DNA from: Bog-756 sp963824645
Lineage (GTDB): Bacteria > Actinomycetota > Acidimicrobiia > Acidimicrobiales > RAAP-2
Reading direction: 5' to 3'
Length of the DNA: 64,000 bases
Assembly: GCA_963824645.1 (NCBI GenBank)
Contig: CAWGQC010000005.1
Location: forward strand, 434,001 to 498,000
Each line of letters begins with the position of its first letter. Position 1 is the first letter of the stretch. Of the stretch, positions 6,846-16,267 are shown piece by piece. The notes beneath the pieces were generated by a model. It saw only the letters and a list, made by a program, of their open reading frames with translations. It had not been told where the DNA came from and searched no databases. The translations under genes and the position numbers were made by a program.

Positions 6846-9032
6846 GTGGGGGATGACACAGCAGTGACCACGGCCGTCCAACGGTCGACGGACCAGCACA
6901 GCGACACGGTCCACGACCAGGCCGGTACCGCACCGGGTGACCGCCGCTTCCGTCCCGACATCCAAGGGCTCCGGGCCGTCGCCGTGGCTCTGGTCGTCTT
7001 CTACCATGCCGGATTGTCGCCGCTGAGCGGTGGCTACATCGGGGTGGACGTGTTCTTCGTCATATCCGGGTTCGTCATCACCGGTCTACTGCTCAGGGAG
7101 CGCACCGCCGCCGGGCGCACCTCCCTGCTCGACTTCTACGGTCGTCGCTGCCGGCGGATCATCCCTGCCGCCACCGTGGTCATCGTGGCCACCGTGGTCA
7201 TGACCTACATCCGTCTCGGTGTCGTCTACGGCACCCTGACGGCCACCGCCGCTCGGTGGACGGCGGTGTTCCTGGCCAACTTCCACTTCGCCGCGGTGGG
7301 CACCAACTATCTGACAGCCCAGCAACCGCCGTCACCCTTGCTCAACTTCTGGTCCCTGGCTGTGGAGGAGCAGTTCTACCTGGTGTACCCCACGGTGTTC
7401 CTACTCATTGCCGCCCTGCGGTCCCGATGGACACTGCGGGCCCGGCTGGCCGTCGGCCTCGTGGTGGTCGTAGCCGGCTCCTTCGCCCTTTCGGTGCTGC
7501 AGACCGCCTCCCATCCCACCGTGGCCTATTTCTCCCCCTTCACCCGGGCCTGGGAGCTGGCCATCGGGGCACTGGTGGCGGTGGGCACCGATTGGCTCCT
7601 GACCCTGCCCAAACCGGTGGCCACCTCCATGACCTGGATCGGTATGGCGGCCGTCGCCTACGGCGCCCTGGCCTTCTCCAGTCACACCGCCTACCCGGGT
7701 TCGCTGGTGGCCATCCCGGTGGTGGGAACGGCTCTGGTGATCGCCGGCGGGACCAGCACACCGCCGGCGGCGGTCGAATGGGTGCTCCGACGCCGGCCCT
7801 TCCAGTGGGTGGGCCAGCTCTCCTATTCGATCTACCTCTGGCACTGGCCCCTGCTGGTCATCGCGGCCGAGGCGGCCGGACAGTCCCGCCTTCCCTTCCG
7901 TCGGAACATCGGGTGGCTGGTAGTGGCCCTGGCCGCGGCCGCACTCTCCTATTACCTGGTCGAAAACCCGCTCCGCCACGCCCGCTTCCGTCGTTACGGC
8001 CGGATGGCACCGATCGGACTGGGTGTCGTCCTCACGGCCGTGTCCCTGGTGGTGGCCACCATCGAACTCGACGTCCACCAGGGGTCGACGGCGGAGATCT
8101 CGGTGGCCAACGAGCAGGCCGCGGCGACGGCCACCGTGGCCGCCCTGGTCAGTAAGTCCACCGCTGTCCGCACCCTCCCGGTCGATCTGACCCCCCCACT
8201 GGCCCGGGTCAACCTCGACTGGGGAGGCCCTCCGGCGCCGTGTTGGCCGGCCATCGGCCAGACCACCATTCCGGCCTGCATCTACGGCGATCGCACATCT
8301 GACCGCACCATGGTCATCTACGGCGACTCGCACGCCGGCATGTGGCTCCAGACCTTGACCCTGATCGCCACCCTGGCCCGGTGGAAGCTGGTCTACCTGG
8401 GCAAGGGCGACTGCCCGGCCGACATGCTCTCCTACCAGAACCCTTCGGGCTTCGGAAAGCCCGGCGGCGAGTACGCCGTGTGCGACGCTTGGCACAGGTT
8501 CGCCCTCAATCGCATCCGACAGCTCCATCCGGATCTGCTCATCATCACCCAGGAGATCCGAGGCCGACCCGACGGTGACCGCTACACCGATGCCCAGTGG
8601 CAGAGTGGACTGGAAAGGACCTTCACCCTGTCCGGCGTCGACCCGGGCCGGATCGTCGTGCTCGGGAACGTGCCCCTCCTCCCCCAGAGCCCGGCGCTGT
8701 GCCTGTCCCGCCATCCCGACGACATACAGGTGTGCGCCGGCCCCATCCCTGCTTTTGAGCAGGGATTCAGCCAGGCCGAGGCGGCCGCGGCGGCCGCGGT
8801 CGGGGCCCACTACGTCAGCACGACGCCGTGGTTCTGCGCCCAGACCTGTCCGGCGGTCATCGGGAAGTACCTGCCCTACTGGGACCGCTACCACATCACC
8901 GCCGCCTATTCCGACTACCTGGCCCTGGTGCTGGCCAACGCCCTCGACGTCTCGGCGGCACCGGCCGGCTCGCCCACCTCAGGATCGGCGGCCGCCGGCC
9001 CGTCGGTGCCGAGTAGGGTGCCCCGAACATGA
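6846..9032 (+). CDS. OafA-type membrane acyltransferase with C-terminal SGNH domain
   Basis: The 728-residue protein begins with an acyltransferase-3 domain of about ten membrane segments (roughly residues 40-390). It has FRPDIQGLRAVAV, the catalytic-type FYHAG, GGYIGVDVFFVISGF and SYSIYLWHWP. A periplasmic SGNH hydrolase-like domain follows (about residues 480-700) with GDSHAGMW as the nucleophile block and YWDRYHIT as the Asp/His block. Such fusions O-acetylate envelope polysaccharides. A paralogue lies at 54452-56501 in the surface island. Start GTG 6846 gives an N-terminal hydrophilic tail of about 35 residues. Its stop overlaps the ATG of the next gene, so the two may be co-expressed. 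Confidence 0.9.
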   Translation: MGDDTAVTTAVQRSTDQHSDTVHDQAGTAPGDRRFRPDIQGLRAVAVALVVFYHAGLSPLSGGYIGVDVFFVISGFVITGLLLRERTAAGRTSLLDFYGRRCRRIIPAATVVIVATVVMTYIRLGVVYGTLTATAARWTAVFLANFHFAAVGTNYLTAQQPPSPLLNFWSLAVEEQFYLVYPTVFLLIAALRSRWTLRARLAVGLVVVVAGSFALSVLQTASHPTVAYFSPFTRAWELAIGALVAVGTDWLLTLPKPVATSMTWIGMAAVAYGALAFSSHTAYPGSLVAIPVVGTALVIAGGTSTPPAAVEWVLRRRPFQWVGQLSYSIYLWHWPLLVIAAEAAGQSRLPFRRNIGWLVVALAAAALSYYLVENPLRHARFRRYGRMAPIGLGVVLTAVSLVVATIELDVHQGSTAEISVANEQAAATATVAALVSKSTAVRTLPVDLTPPLARVNLDWGGPPAPCWPAIGQTTIPACIYGDRTSDRTMVIYGDSHAGMWLQTLTLIATLARWKLVYLGKGDCPADMLSYQNPSGFGKPGGEYAVCDAWHRFALNRIRQLHPDLLIITQEIRGRPDGDRYTDAQWQSGLERTFTLSGVDPGRIVVLGNVPLLPQSPALCLSRHPDDIQVCAGPIPAFEQGFSQAEAAAAAAVGAHYVSTTPWFCAQTCPAVIGKYLPYWDRYHITAAYSDYLALVLANALDVSAAPAGSPTSGSAAAGPSVPSRVPRT

Positions 9033-9973
9033 CCGTTCGATCCTCCGCCCTGACCAGCTACGCCACCGAGGCGGCGGAAACCCTCGACCGGGTGGAAGCC
9101 GCGGCCTGGGCCGACGCCCAACGGACCGGCTTCTACGACGTCAGTGAGCTGCTCAGTCGGCTGTGCGCCGTGCCGTCGGGGCTCACGCCTCTTCGCCCGT
9201 CCCCCGGTCTTCCTCCCGGCCGCTTCACCGGCTCGGAGGCGGCCGACTGGCGATCCATCCCGGACCTCACGGTGGCCGAATCGGTCATCCTGGAAATGAC
9301 CGAGCAGTTCACCATGGACGTCGCTTCAGTCAGCCCCGACCTGCGCCACCGGTTTCTGGCCGAGGTGGGGAAGAACGCCATGACGGTCATCGGCATCCTC
9401 TTCGTGATGGACTTCCTGCCCCGCACCCGGTCGGCGCTGGAGGCGCTGGATCCCCCGCCGCCGTCGGCCGTCGACGATCACCCGGTGGTCATGATCGGCG
9501 ACACCGGATTGTGGGATGCCCTGGTGGCCCTGGCCCGGGTCGTCCCCCGTCTCGACGCTCTCGATCCGGTCACCACCGAGTTGATCAGACTGCGCGGTGC
9601 CCGTCAGCACCACTGCCGTCTGTGCCAGTCGCTCCGGAGCCGTCCGGCCCTGCTGGCCGGGGCCGACGATGCCACCTTTGCCGCCGTCGACCACTTCGAC
9701 ACCAGCGATCTCCCCTCCGATCAGCGGGCCGCCATCGCCTTCACCGACGCCATGATCTGGACACCCGGGGCCATCGACCCGGAGGTGACCGAGGCCCTGG
9801 TGGCCGTGACCACACCGGCACAACGGGTCGAGCTGGTGCTGGACGTGACCCGTAACGCCCTCAACAAGGTGGCGGTGGCCATGGGGGCCGACGCCCCCCA
9901 CGTCGAGGAAGGCATCGAGATCTACGACCTCGATGGGAACGGCGACCCCGTCTACGGCCTGAGCCTTGACTGA
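9029..9973 (+). CDS. AhpD-like / carboxymuconolactone decarboxylase family protein
   Basis: A 314-residue all-helical protein. The recognisable part is around residues 185-205: ELIRLRGARQHHCRLCQS, a CxxC motif in the setting used by AhpD-like peroxidase partners. A C-terminal helix ends VTRNALNKVAVAMGAD. In true AhpD proteins a His follows the CxxC by three residues; it is absent here, so peroxidase activity is uncertain. The N-terminal 150 residues do not resemble a family I know. The ATG overlaps the end of the acyltransferase gene by four bases and the 3' end overlaps the next start by eight, so a three-gene operon is likely. Confidence 0.7.
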   Translation: MTVRSSALTSYATEAAETLDRVEAAAWADAQRTGFYDVSELLSRLCAVPSGLTPLRPSPGLPPGRFTGSEAADWRSIPDLTVAESVILEMTEQFTMDVASVSPDLRHRFLAEVGKNAMTVIGILFVMDFLPRTRSALEALDPPPPSAVDDHPVVMIGDTGLWDALVALARVVPRLDALDPVTTELIRLRGARQHHCRLCQSLRSRPALLAGADDATFAAVDHFDTSDLPSDQRAAIAFTDAMIWTPGAIDPEVTEALVAVTTPAQRVELVLDVTRNALNKVAVAMGADAPHVEEGIEIYDLDGNGDPVYGLSLD

Positions 9974-10637
9974 GCCCGCCCGGGCGGACGAGTCACCTGA
10001 CCCGGAGGACCGCCGCCGTCGCCTCTTCGCCCTGGCCCGGGAGACCAACGGCTTCATGCCCGACGACGAGGGCCGGGCCCTCTATGCCGCCGCCCGTCGT
10101 GCCGGCGACACCTTCGCCCACGCCGCCTTCGTCGAGATCGGGGCCTGGTGCGGGAAGTCGAGCGTCTACATCGGCGCCGCCGCCGAGGCCAGTGGGGCCG
10201 TCCTCTACAGCCTCGACCACCACCACGGCTCCGAAGAGAACCAGGCCGGGTGGGAGCACCACGACCAGTCGCTGGTCGACCCGGATACGGGCAGGATCGA
10301 CACCCTCCCCCACTGGCGCCGCACCATCGTCGGTGCCGAGCTCGAACCATCGGTGATCGGGATGGTGGGCGATTCCCCCACGGTGGCCTCCCAGTGGTCC
10401 ACTCCTCTGGCTTTCTGCTTCATCGACGGCGGCCACGGGGTCGAACCGGCCTGGTCCGACTTCCGGGGTTGGGCTCCCCATGTCAGCCGGGGCGGGTGGC
10501 TGGCCATCCACGACGTCTTTCCCGATCCGGCCGACGGGGGACGGCCGCCCTACGACATCTGGCGGGCCGCCCTGGCGTCGGGCGAGTTCACCGAGGACGG
10601 CGAGAGCGGATCACTCCGGATCCTGCGCCGGATCTGA
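9966..10637 (+). CDS. class I SAM-dependent methyltransferase (Methyltransf_24 type)
   Basis: The 223-residue protein has FVEIGAWCGKSSVYIGAAAE as its SAM-binding motif I. LYSLDHHHGSEENQ follows as the motif II acid, and the catalytic-fold strands continue with FCFIDGGHGVEPAWSDF and WLAIHDVF. This pattern is shared with rhamnosyl/cephalosporin hydroxylase-like and macrocin-type methyltransferases that act on sugars or small metabolites. The acceptor cannot be told from sequence. It starts with TTG at 9966, inside the end of the preceding gene. Confidence 0.8.
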   Translation: MTEPARADESPDPEDRRRRLFALARETNGFMPDDEGRALYAAARRAGDTFAHAAFVEIGAWCGKSSVYIGAAAEASGAVLYSLDHHHGSEENQAGWEHHDQSLVDPDTGRIDTLPHWRRTIVGAELEPSVIGMVGDSPTVASQWSTPLAFCFIDGGHGVEPAWSDFRGWAPHVSRGGWLAIHDVFPDPADGGRPPYDIWRAALASGEFTEDGESGSLRILRRI

Positions 10638-10779
10638 CCCCCGGCCACGCCGGCCGGCCGCGGCGTCCAGCCGATCCTCCCGTCGAGGGTCGTGCCCCTC
10701 GAAATGGCGGCGGCCCTCGGATTCGTCGCGGCCTACGACCCCGGCCCTGTCCCCTTTTCCGGCCCTCGGACGGTCCGAG

Positions 10780-10785
10780 TAGATT
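10780..10785 (+). promoter_or_regulatory. -10 element for the 2OG oxygenase gene
   Basis: TAGATT ends six bases before GTG 10792 and no ribosome binding site separates them, which fits a leaderless start. Confidence 0.4.
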
Positions 10786-10791
10786 GCAGGG

Positions 10792-11592
10792 GTGGTCCAG
10801 ACGCTCCCCGGTCGGAAGGAACTGCAGGCACTGGCGGCGAGCCTCGCTCCGGAGTTCGCGGCGGCGGAGCCTTTTCCCCATGTGGTGGTGGACGACATCC
10901 TGCCCGAGGAGACGCTACGCGCCGTCATCGATACCTTCCCGCCGCCCGGCCCCGAGTGGCAGCATTTCGACGACCCCCACCAGCTGAAATTCGCGCTGCG
11001 CGACGAGGAGGCGATGCCCCCCGCCATCCGCTCGGTGATCCAGCACTTCAACTCCCAGGTCTTCATCGAGTTCCTCGAATCCCTGACCGGCATCCGCGGC
11101 CTCCTCCCCGACCCTCATCTGGGCGGAGGCGGGCTCCATCAGATACCCCGCGGCGGCACCCTCAAGGTCCATGCCGACTTCAACAAGCTGGGACGGCTGG
11201 GGGTCCACCGTCGTCTGAACGTGCTTCTCTACCTCAATGAAGACTGGCACGAGGAGTACGGCGGCTATCTCGAGCTGTGGGACCGGGCCATGACCGCCGC
11301 CGTCGTACGGGTGGCCCCGGTGGCCAACCGGATGGTGGTGTTCGCCACCAACTCCACCTCCTACCACGGACACCCCGACACCCTGGCCGTTCCCGACGGC
11401 ATGTACCGGCGGTCGCTGGCCTGGTACTACTACACCACCTCGACGGCGGAAGACGGTGGGGCCCACAACACATTGTGGGCCCCCGGCCAAACCGGCAGCC
11501 TGGACAGTGTCCGCAAGAAGATCCGCCGCCGGCTGGCTCCGGCCCGTCCCGCCACCACCTCCCCGGCCGGGTCCGGTGCCCCGCCCTCCTGA
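10792..11592 (+). CDS. 2-oxoglutarate/Fe(II)-dependent oxygenase (prolyl hydroxylase-like)
   Basis: A 266-residue member of the 2OG-FeII oxygenase superfamily. Iron ligands are visible as HADF (His127, Asp129) and SYHGHP (His192 or His194), followed by a basic residue in RRSLAWYYY for 2-oxoglutarate. The double-stranded beta-helix strands LNVLLYLNEDWHEEYGGYLELWD are well preserved. These enzymes hydroxylate protein, sugar or lipid substrates, and relatives often sit in surface-polysaccharide clusters. A clear paralogue, frameshifted, lies at 37460-38334. The C-terminal 30 residues are proline- and arginine-rich and probably disordered. Confidence 0.85.
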   Translation: MVQTLPGRKELQALAASLAPEFAAAEPFPHVVVDDILPEETLRAVIDTFPPPGPEWQHFDDPHQLKFALRDEEAMPPAIRSVIQHFNSQVFIEFLESLTGIRGLLPDPHLGGGGLHQIPRGGTLKVHADFNKLGRLGVHRRLNVLLYLNEDWHEEYGGYLELWDRAMTAAVVRVAPVANRMVVFATNSTSYHGHPDTLAVPDGMYRRSLAWYYYTTSTAEDGGAHNTLWAPGQTGSLDSVRKKIRRRLAPARPATTSPAGSGAPPS

Positions 11593-11731
11593 CCGACCAA
11601 GACGGCTACCGGGACAGGGCCCGTCGGGCCGGCGGCGTAGGAATTTCATCTAGCCTTTCGAACTTGCGACTCGACCACACCAGCGACCGGTCCCGGGGTC
11701 ACGACCGGCGGTGGGCGGCAGGCAGAGGGCC

Positions 11732-12733
11732 ATGGTGAGCGGGCCGGAGCAGCGGCCCGGCCCGACCGGGGCCGTGCGTCCACTGGTGATCGCCGGGCTC
11801 CCACGCTCCGGGTCGACCTGGACCAAAGAGGTCGTCGAGTGCGACCCCTCGTTGCACCCGATCATGGAGCCGGACAGCGAGCGGCACCGGGCCTCGGCCA
11901 TCTGGGCCAAGCAGCACACCGGACGGTTTCCGGTGCTGGCGCCAGGCGATCGGTCCGACCGCTACCGTCGGCTGTGGTCCTGGATCTTCGACGGGGCTCC
12001 CGAAGGACCGCGTCTCAAGTTGGCGGCCAAACTCCTGCGGGGCGTGGGATCACCCCAGGAGAACAGCTTCCTGACCGGGCAGGGTTCGATCGAGATGAGC
12101 ATGGCCGGCTTCTTGGGACGAGATCCCCGAGGGTCACCGGCGACGGACGGCGACCATCGTCGGCTGTTGGTCAAGACGGTGCACGCCCCACTGTCCATCA
12201 GCTGGCTGGCGGCGGAGTTCGACATCGACGTGGTGGTCGTGCTCCGGCACCCGGGCAGCGTGCTGGCCAGCTGGCTGGCTCTCGATTTCGTCGACCAGTA
12301 CGTCGCCTTCGAAGACAAGCCCGGCGTGCGTCAGTTGGCCTCGCACTGGAATGTGCCCTTACCCGGCCCCGACCAACTGGAGAGGACCATCTGGCGTATC
12401 GGACTGCTGACCAGCGCCCTCGAACAGGCCGTGGCCTCCCATCCGACCTGGGTGGTGCGTACCCATGAGGAACTGTGCGTCGACCCGGTCACCGAGTTCC
12501 GCCGCCTCTACGCCGACCTGGGCCTGACCTGGAACGACCGGGCCGAAGCCCATCTGGCCGCCAACGACCGGGCCGGTAAGGGCTTCCGGACCCAGCGGTT
12601 GGCCTCGGAATTGCCCGACAACTGGAAGCAGCGACTGACAGTGGAGCAGATCAGGGAGATGAGACGGGTGCTGGGGCAGTTCCCCCTGCGACGGTGGGAC
12701 GACGACGGGTCCACCGCCGACGCCGTCCCGTGA
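11732..12733 (+). CDS. PAPS-dependent sulfotransferase family protein
   Basis: About 333 residues. GLPRSGSTWTKE near the start is the 5'-phosphosulfate-binding loop, and VVVVLRHPGSVLASWLALDF is the 3'-phosphate-binding region, so the protein should transfer sulfate from PAPS to a hydroxyl of a sugar or lipid. The fold and length fit the prokaryotic Sulfotransfer_3 group. ATG 11732 is preceded by AGAGGG; an alternative GTG at 11711 would add seven residues. A TAGCCT -10 element lies at 11651. The gene converges with the alpha/alpha-toroid gene. No PAPS synthesis genes are in the window. Confidence 0.8.
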   Translation: MVSGPEQRPGPTGAVRPLVIAGLPRSGSTWTKEVVECDPSLHPIMEPDSERHRASAIWAKQHTGRFPVLAPGDRSDRYRRLWSWIFDGAPEGPRLKLAAKLLRGVGSPQENSFLTGQGSIEMSMAGFLGRDPRGSPATDGDHRRLLVKTVHAPLSISWLAAEFDIDVVVVLRHPGSVLASWLALDFVDQYVAFEDKPGVRQLASHWNVPLPGPDQLERTIWRIGLLTSALEQAVASHPTWVVRTHEELCVDPVTEFRRLYADLGLTWNDRAEAHLAANDRAGKGFRTQRLASELPDNWKQRLTVEQIREMRRVLGQFPLRRWDDDGSTADAVP

Positions 12734-12737
12734 CGAG

Positions 12738-12756
12738 GGCCGGCAGGGCGCCGGCC
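12738..12756. terminator. Short GC hairpin between convergent genes
   Basis: GGCCGGC and GCCGGCC form a perfect 7-bp stem with a 5-base loop immediately after the sulfotransferase stop and before the end of the opposing gene. No T-tract follows, so termination activity is uncertain. Confidence 0.35.
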
Positions 12757-12766
12757 GGTAACCGTC

Positions 12767-13871
12767 TCAGCCCGGGCCCGGCCCCCCGGGAGCGCCCAGC
12801 ACCGGCTCCACGGGAGCTACCGGTGCCGGCTCGGTGAGGTCGAGATGACTGGGCAGACCCTCGCCCCGAAAGAGGCCTGACGCCGGTGTGGTCACACTCG
12901 AGCGCGTCGGCGGCCAGCACCATGGCACCGGCCGTGTACGTGGACCGCTCGAGCGGTGGATAGGTGGCCTCCTCGGGATAGACCATGCCCGTCCAGTAGG
13001 AGCCGTCCTCGTTACGCAGCGCCTGTACCCAGGTGAGCAAAGTGAGGGCGGCCTCGGTCATGCCCAATCCGTCGAGGGCCAGCACGCATTCGGCCGTTTC
13101 GGCGGCCGTCACCCACTCGCCGGTGGAGACGCAGCGGACGCCGCGGCCCTCCATCACAAAGACGTCCCAGGACAGATCGATTCGGCGTCGGGCCGCTTCC
13201 CCGTGGAGGGCCCCGGCCAGCACCGGGTAGTACCAGTCCATGGCGAACTCGACCTTGGGGGCGAAGGCATCGGGCTGGTGGGCCAACGTGTGGGCCAGGC
13301 GTCCAGCGGCCAACTCCCAGTCGGGCCGCTCGTGGCCCAACCGTTCGGCGCAGGCGATGGCGCACCGGAGGCTGTGGTAGATGGACGACGACCCGGTGAG
13401 GAGGGCGTAGTCCTCGAGGAAGCCCGAGGCGTCGAGGGACCAGGCAATGGCCCCGTCGTGCCGTTGCCAGCGCAGGACGAAGTCGACCGAGGCCTCGACG
13501 GCCGGCCACAGGGCGTGCAAGCTGTCGACGTCGCCGGTGGAGACGTAGCGGTGCCAGGCGCCGGTGGCCAGGTAGGCGCAGACATTGGTATCCAACCGGG
13601 CATCTTCGATGCCGGTGGTCAAGTAGTAGTTGAACCAGCTGCCGTCGGGCAGCTGGTTGTCGACCAGCCACTGGTAGGCGGCATCGGCCTCGGCGTCCAT
13701 GCCGGCCACGGTCAGAGCCATGGCCGCTTCCACGTGGTTCCACGGATCGCAGTGACCGCCGGGAAACCACGGGATCATCCCGTCCGGCCTCTGCAGGGCG
13801 GCGATGGCCCGGGCCGTGTCCATCACCTGGGCGGCGGAGATGACGCCGGGTACCTCGGGGATCGACCTCAC
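12767..13871 (-). CDS. alpha/alpha-toroid (six-hairpin glycosidase/prenyltransferase-like) protein, frameshift near the 3' end
   Basis: About 365 residues of repeated helix hairpins with recurring blocks such as LQRPDGMIPWFPGG, DGSWFNYYL, DTNVCAYLATGAWHRY and NEDGSYWTGMVYPEE. This is the toroid fold shared by glucoamylase-like glycosidases and terpene cyclases; relatives are often auto-annotated as prenyltransferase. It starts at GTG 13871, overlapping the stop of the methyltransferase by four bases, and the two genes plus the GT4 form one operon. Near 12885 the frame shifts: the annotated-style frame becomes an Arg-rich run, while the adjacent frame reads LFRGEGLPSHLDLTEPAP and stops at 12767. 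I take the latter as the true end. Confidence 0.75.
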
Positions 13872-14713
13872 GCCACCGCCTCCTGGCGGGTGGCCACCCC
13901 TTCGAGGGTCCCGGATGCACCGGGTCGTCCCGACCCGGCCTCACCGGACGGGGCCGGATCCACCCGGGAAGTCGGCGTCACCGGAGCCGACACGGTGGTC
14001 CGGGGCTTTTCCAGGTAGACCACCAGGCTCTTGCCCACCAGGGGGTTGAGCACCCGGTCGGCGGTCCGGGTCACCGCCGGGGCCTTTTCGATGTCCCACA
14101 CCAACAGGCGGTGGTAGGTGGCAACGGCCGGATGGGTGTCGTTGGTCGGGCCGACCAGGCAACGGAGCCACCAGTAGGGGGCGTGCAGGCCGTGGGCGTG
14201 ATGGCTTCCCACCGCGGCGAGCCCGGTGCGTTCGAGGCGGCCCACCAGTTGGCTCCGACGGTAGATACGGACGTGACCGCCGGGCACGTCGTGGTACTCG
14301 TTGGACAGGGCCCAGTTGACGAACTCGGGCCCGCAGCGGGGCACGGTCACCGCCATCGACCCGCCCGGGCGCAGCACCCGGGCCAGCTCGGCCATGGCCG
14401 CCTCGTCGTCGGGGATGTGCTCGAGCACCTCGGAGGCGATCACCCGATCGAAGGAGGCGTCGGGAAAGGGCAGCCGCAGGGCATCGCCCCGCACCGCTCC
14501 CACCCGGGCCTTGTCGATGTCGATCTCGCCGGCTTCGGCCATGGCCCCGAAAGTGTCGAGGACACTGCGCACCTCATCGGCACCGGCGTCCAACGCCACC
14601 ACCTCGGCTCCCAGCCGGGCGGCCTGGTAGGCGTGTCGCCCGAATCCACACCCGAGATCGAGAAGCCGGTCACCCGGCCGTACTCCGAGCCGGTGATAGT
14701 CGACGGTCAGCAT
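13868..14713 (-). CDS. class I SAM-dependent methyltransferase (UbiE/Methyltransf_11 type)
   Basis: About 281 residues. Motif I is LLDLGCGFGRHAYQAARLGAEV with VVALDAG as motif II. Motif III sits at FPDASFDRVIASEVLEHIPDDEAAM, and LRPGGSMAVTVP completes the Methyltransf_11 core. The C-terminal part (YHRLLVWDIEKAP) is specific to this gene set. The ATG at 14713 overlaps the stop of the upstream GT4 gene, and its own stop overlaps the GTG of the toroid gene. Tight coupling suggests all three act on one glycoconjugate; the substrate is unknown. Confidence 0.85.
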   Translation of the reverse strand: MLTVDYHRLGVRPGDRLLDLGCGFGRHAYQAARLGAEVVALDAGADEVRSVLDTFGAMAEAGEIDIDKARVGAVRGDALRLPFPDASFDRVIASEVLEHIPDDEAAMAELARVLRPGGSMAVTVPRCGPEFVNWALSNEYHDVPGGHVRIYRRSQLVGRLERTGLAAVGSHHAHGLHAPYWWLRCLVGPTNDTHPAVATYHRLLVWDIEKAPAVTRTADRVLNPLVGKSLVVYLEKPRTTVSAPVTPTSRVDPAPSGEAGSGRPGASGTLEGVATRQEAVA

Positions 14714-16049
14714 GACGGGACCTCCGTGAGCTCGGGCTCGGACAAGGATGCGGGCGCAGCCGGCAACGCCGGGTCGATGGACGAGCGAGGCGAAGGGCCT
14801 TCCCAGCCGTCCATCAGGGCCCGATACTCGGCGGCGGTGCCGGCCGCGGTGACCTGCCAGGTGAAGCGGCCCAGCACCCGCTGGCGACCGGCGGCGCCCA
14901 GGCGACGGCGCAGCTCGTCGTCGTCGAGCAGGCGGCCGATGGCAGCGGCCAGGGCGCCGGGATCGTCCGGGCGGCACCAGCAGGCCGGTCACCCCATCGG
15001 TCCCCACCACTTCGGGTAGGGCGCCCCCGGTGGTGGCGACCAGGGCGACGCCACAGGCCATGGCCTCGATGGCCGGCAGGGAGAAGCCCTCGTACAGCGA
15101 CGGCACCACCGCCACCTGGGCCTGGGCGTAGTTGCGGGCCAGCTCGTCGTCGCTGATGCCGGTCACGCACCGGACGACCGGTTCCAGGTCGAGACGCTGG
15201 ATGGCCTTGGCCACCCGACCGTCGGGCCGGGGCTTGCCGATGACCACCAGCTCGATGTCCCGCTCGGTCCGCAGCTTGGCCACCGCCTCCAACAGCGGCA
15301 CCAGTCCCTTCATGGGGACGTCGGAGGACGAGGTGACCATGATCCGTCCCGGTACCGGGTCGACGTCGTCACGGGGACGGAACACCGTGTGGTCGACGCC
15401 GACCGGGACGACGGTCATCCGCTCGGTCAGCACGCCCATCTGGGTGGTGATGTCGGCCTTGGACGACTCGGACACGGTGACCACCCGGGGGAGGGCCCGG
15501 GCCACCTTCACCTGCATGCGCAGGAAGCCGAACCATCGACGCTGGGTGAGGTTCTGCCAGGGGTTGGTGGCGTGGCTGAGGGCCAGTTGCCGGTCGACGG
15601 TGATGGGATGGTGCAGGGTGGTGAGCACCGGCCACCCGTCGTCGATGATGCCGGAGGATGCCGTTGCCCAGGCACTGGTTGTCGTGGACCAGGTCGAAAT
15701 CGTTCCGGCGGGCGTCGAGCAACCGCCGGGCCCGGAGACTGAAGGTCCACGGCTCGGGAAATCCCGCCGTGCACATGACCCCGAACTCGAGGGCGGCGAT
15801 GGACGGAGGATGGGAGGGGGTGCGGAACTCGCGCAGCCGGGGGACCCGGAAGGGGTCGGGCTCGCGGTAGAGGTCGAGGCCGGGCACCGGGGTGAAGCCG
15901 ACGCCATCGTCGACCTCGGGCCAGGGCTGGCCGGCAAACACCTCGACCGAGTGCCCGAGGGCCACCAGTTCACGGGTCAGATGCCGGGTGTAGACACCCT
16001 GGCCGCCGCAGCGCGGGTTGCCCCTATAGACGAGGAAGGCGATGCGCAG
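14707..16049 (-). pseudogene. GT4-family glycosyltransferase with two frameshifts
   Basis: Read across frames, the protein is a full GT-B glycosyltransferase. The N-terminal domain begins LRIAFLVYRGNPRCGGQGVY, the middle has DLVHDNQCLGNGI, and the donor-binding domain has VTSSSDVPMKGL, VVIGKPRPDGRVAK and VVPSLYEGFSLPAIEAMACG with the EGF-E nucleotide-sugar motif. The frame breaks near 15652 and 14968. After the second break the adjacent frame reads DDPGALAAAIGRLLDDDELR and stops at 14707, overlapping the methyltransferase ATG. No ATG or GTG precedes the conserved start in frame, so the beginning is uncertain. The breaks could be real decay or indel errors; conservation on both sides favours errors. 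Confidence 0.7.
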
Positions 16050-16267
16050 GCCCCCCGGCGCCGGGGGACGGGGGGCGATGCGCTCGGGGACCGGGGGCGG
16101 GTATGTTGGGACCCTTGACCTTGTGTCGTCTTGAGCCCGAGGCTAGGCATGGACAACCGGGGCGGACGGGCACATAGAAGGCAAATACTCCCCCGGCCAG
16201 GTACTTCGGCGCAAACCGGCGGCAATTACCGGCCGTCACCGGCCGCGCGGCCCCGAGGCCTCGTCCC

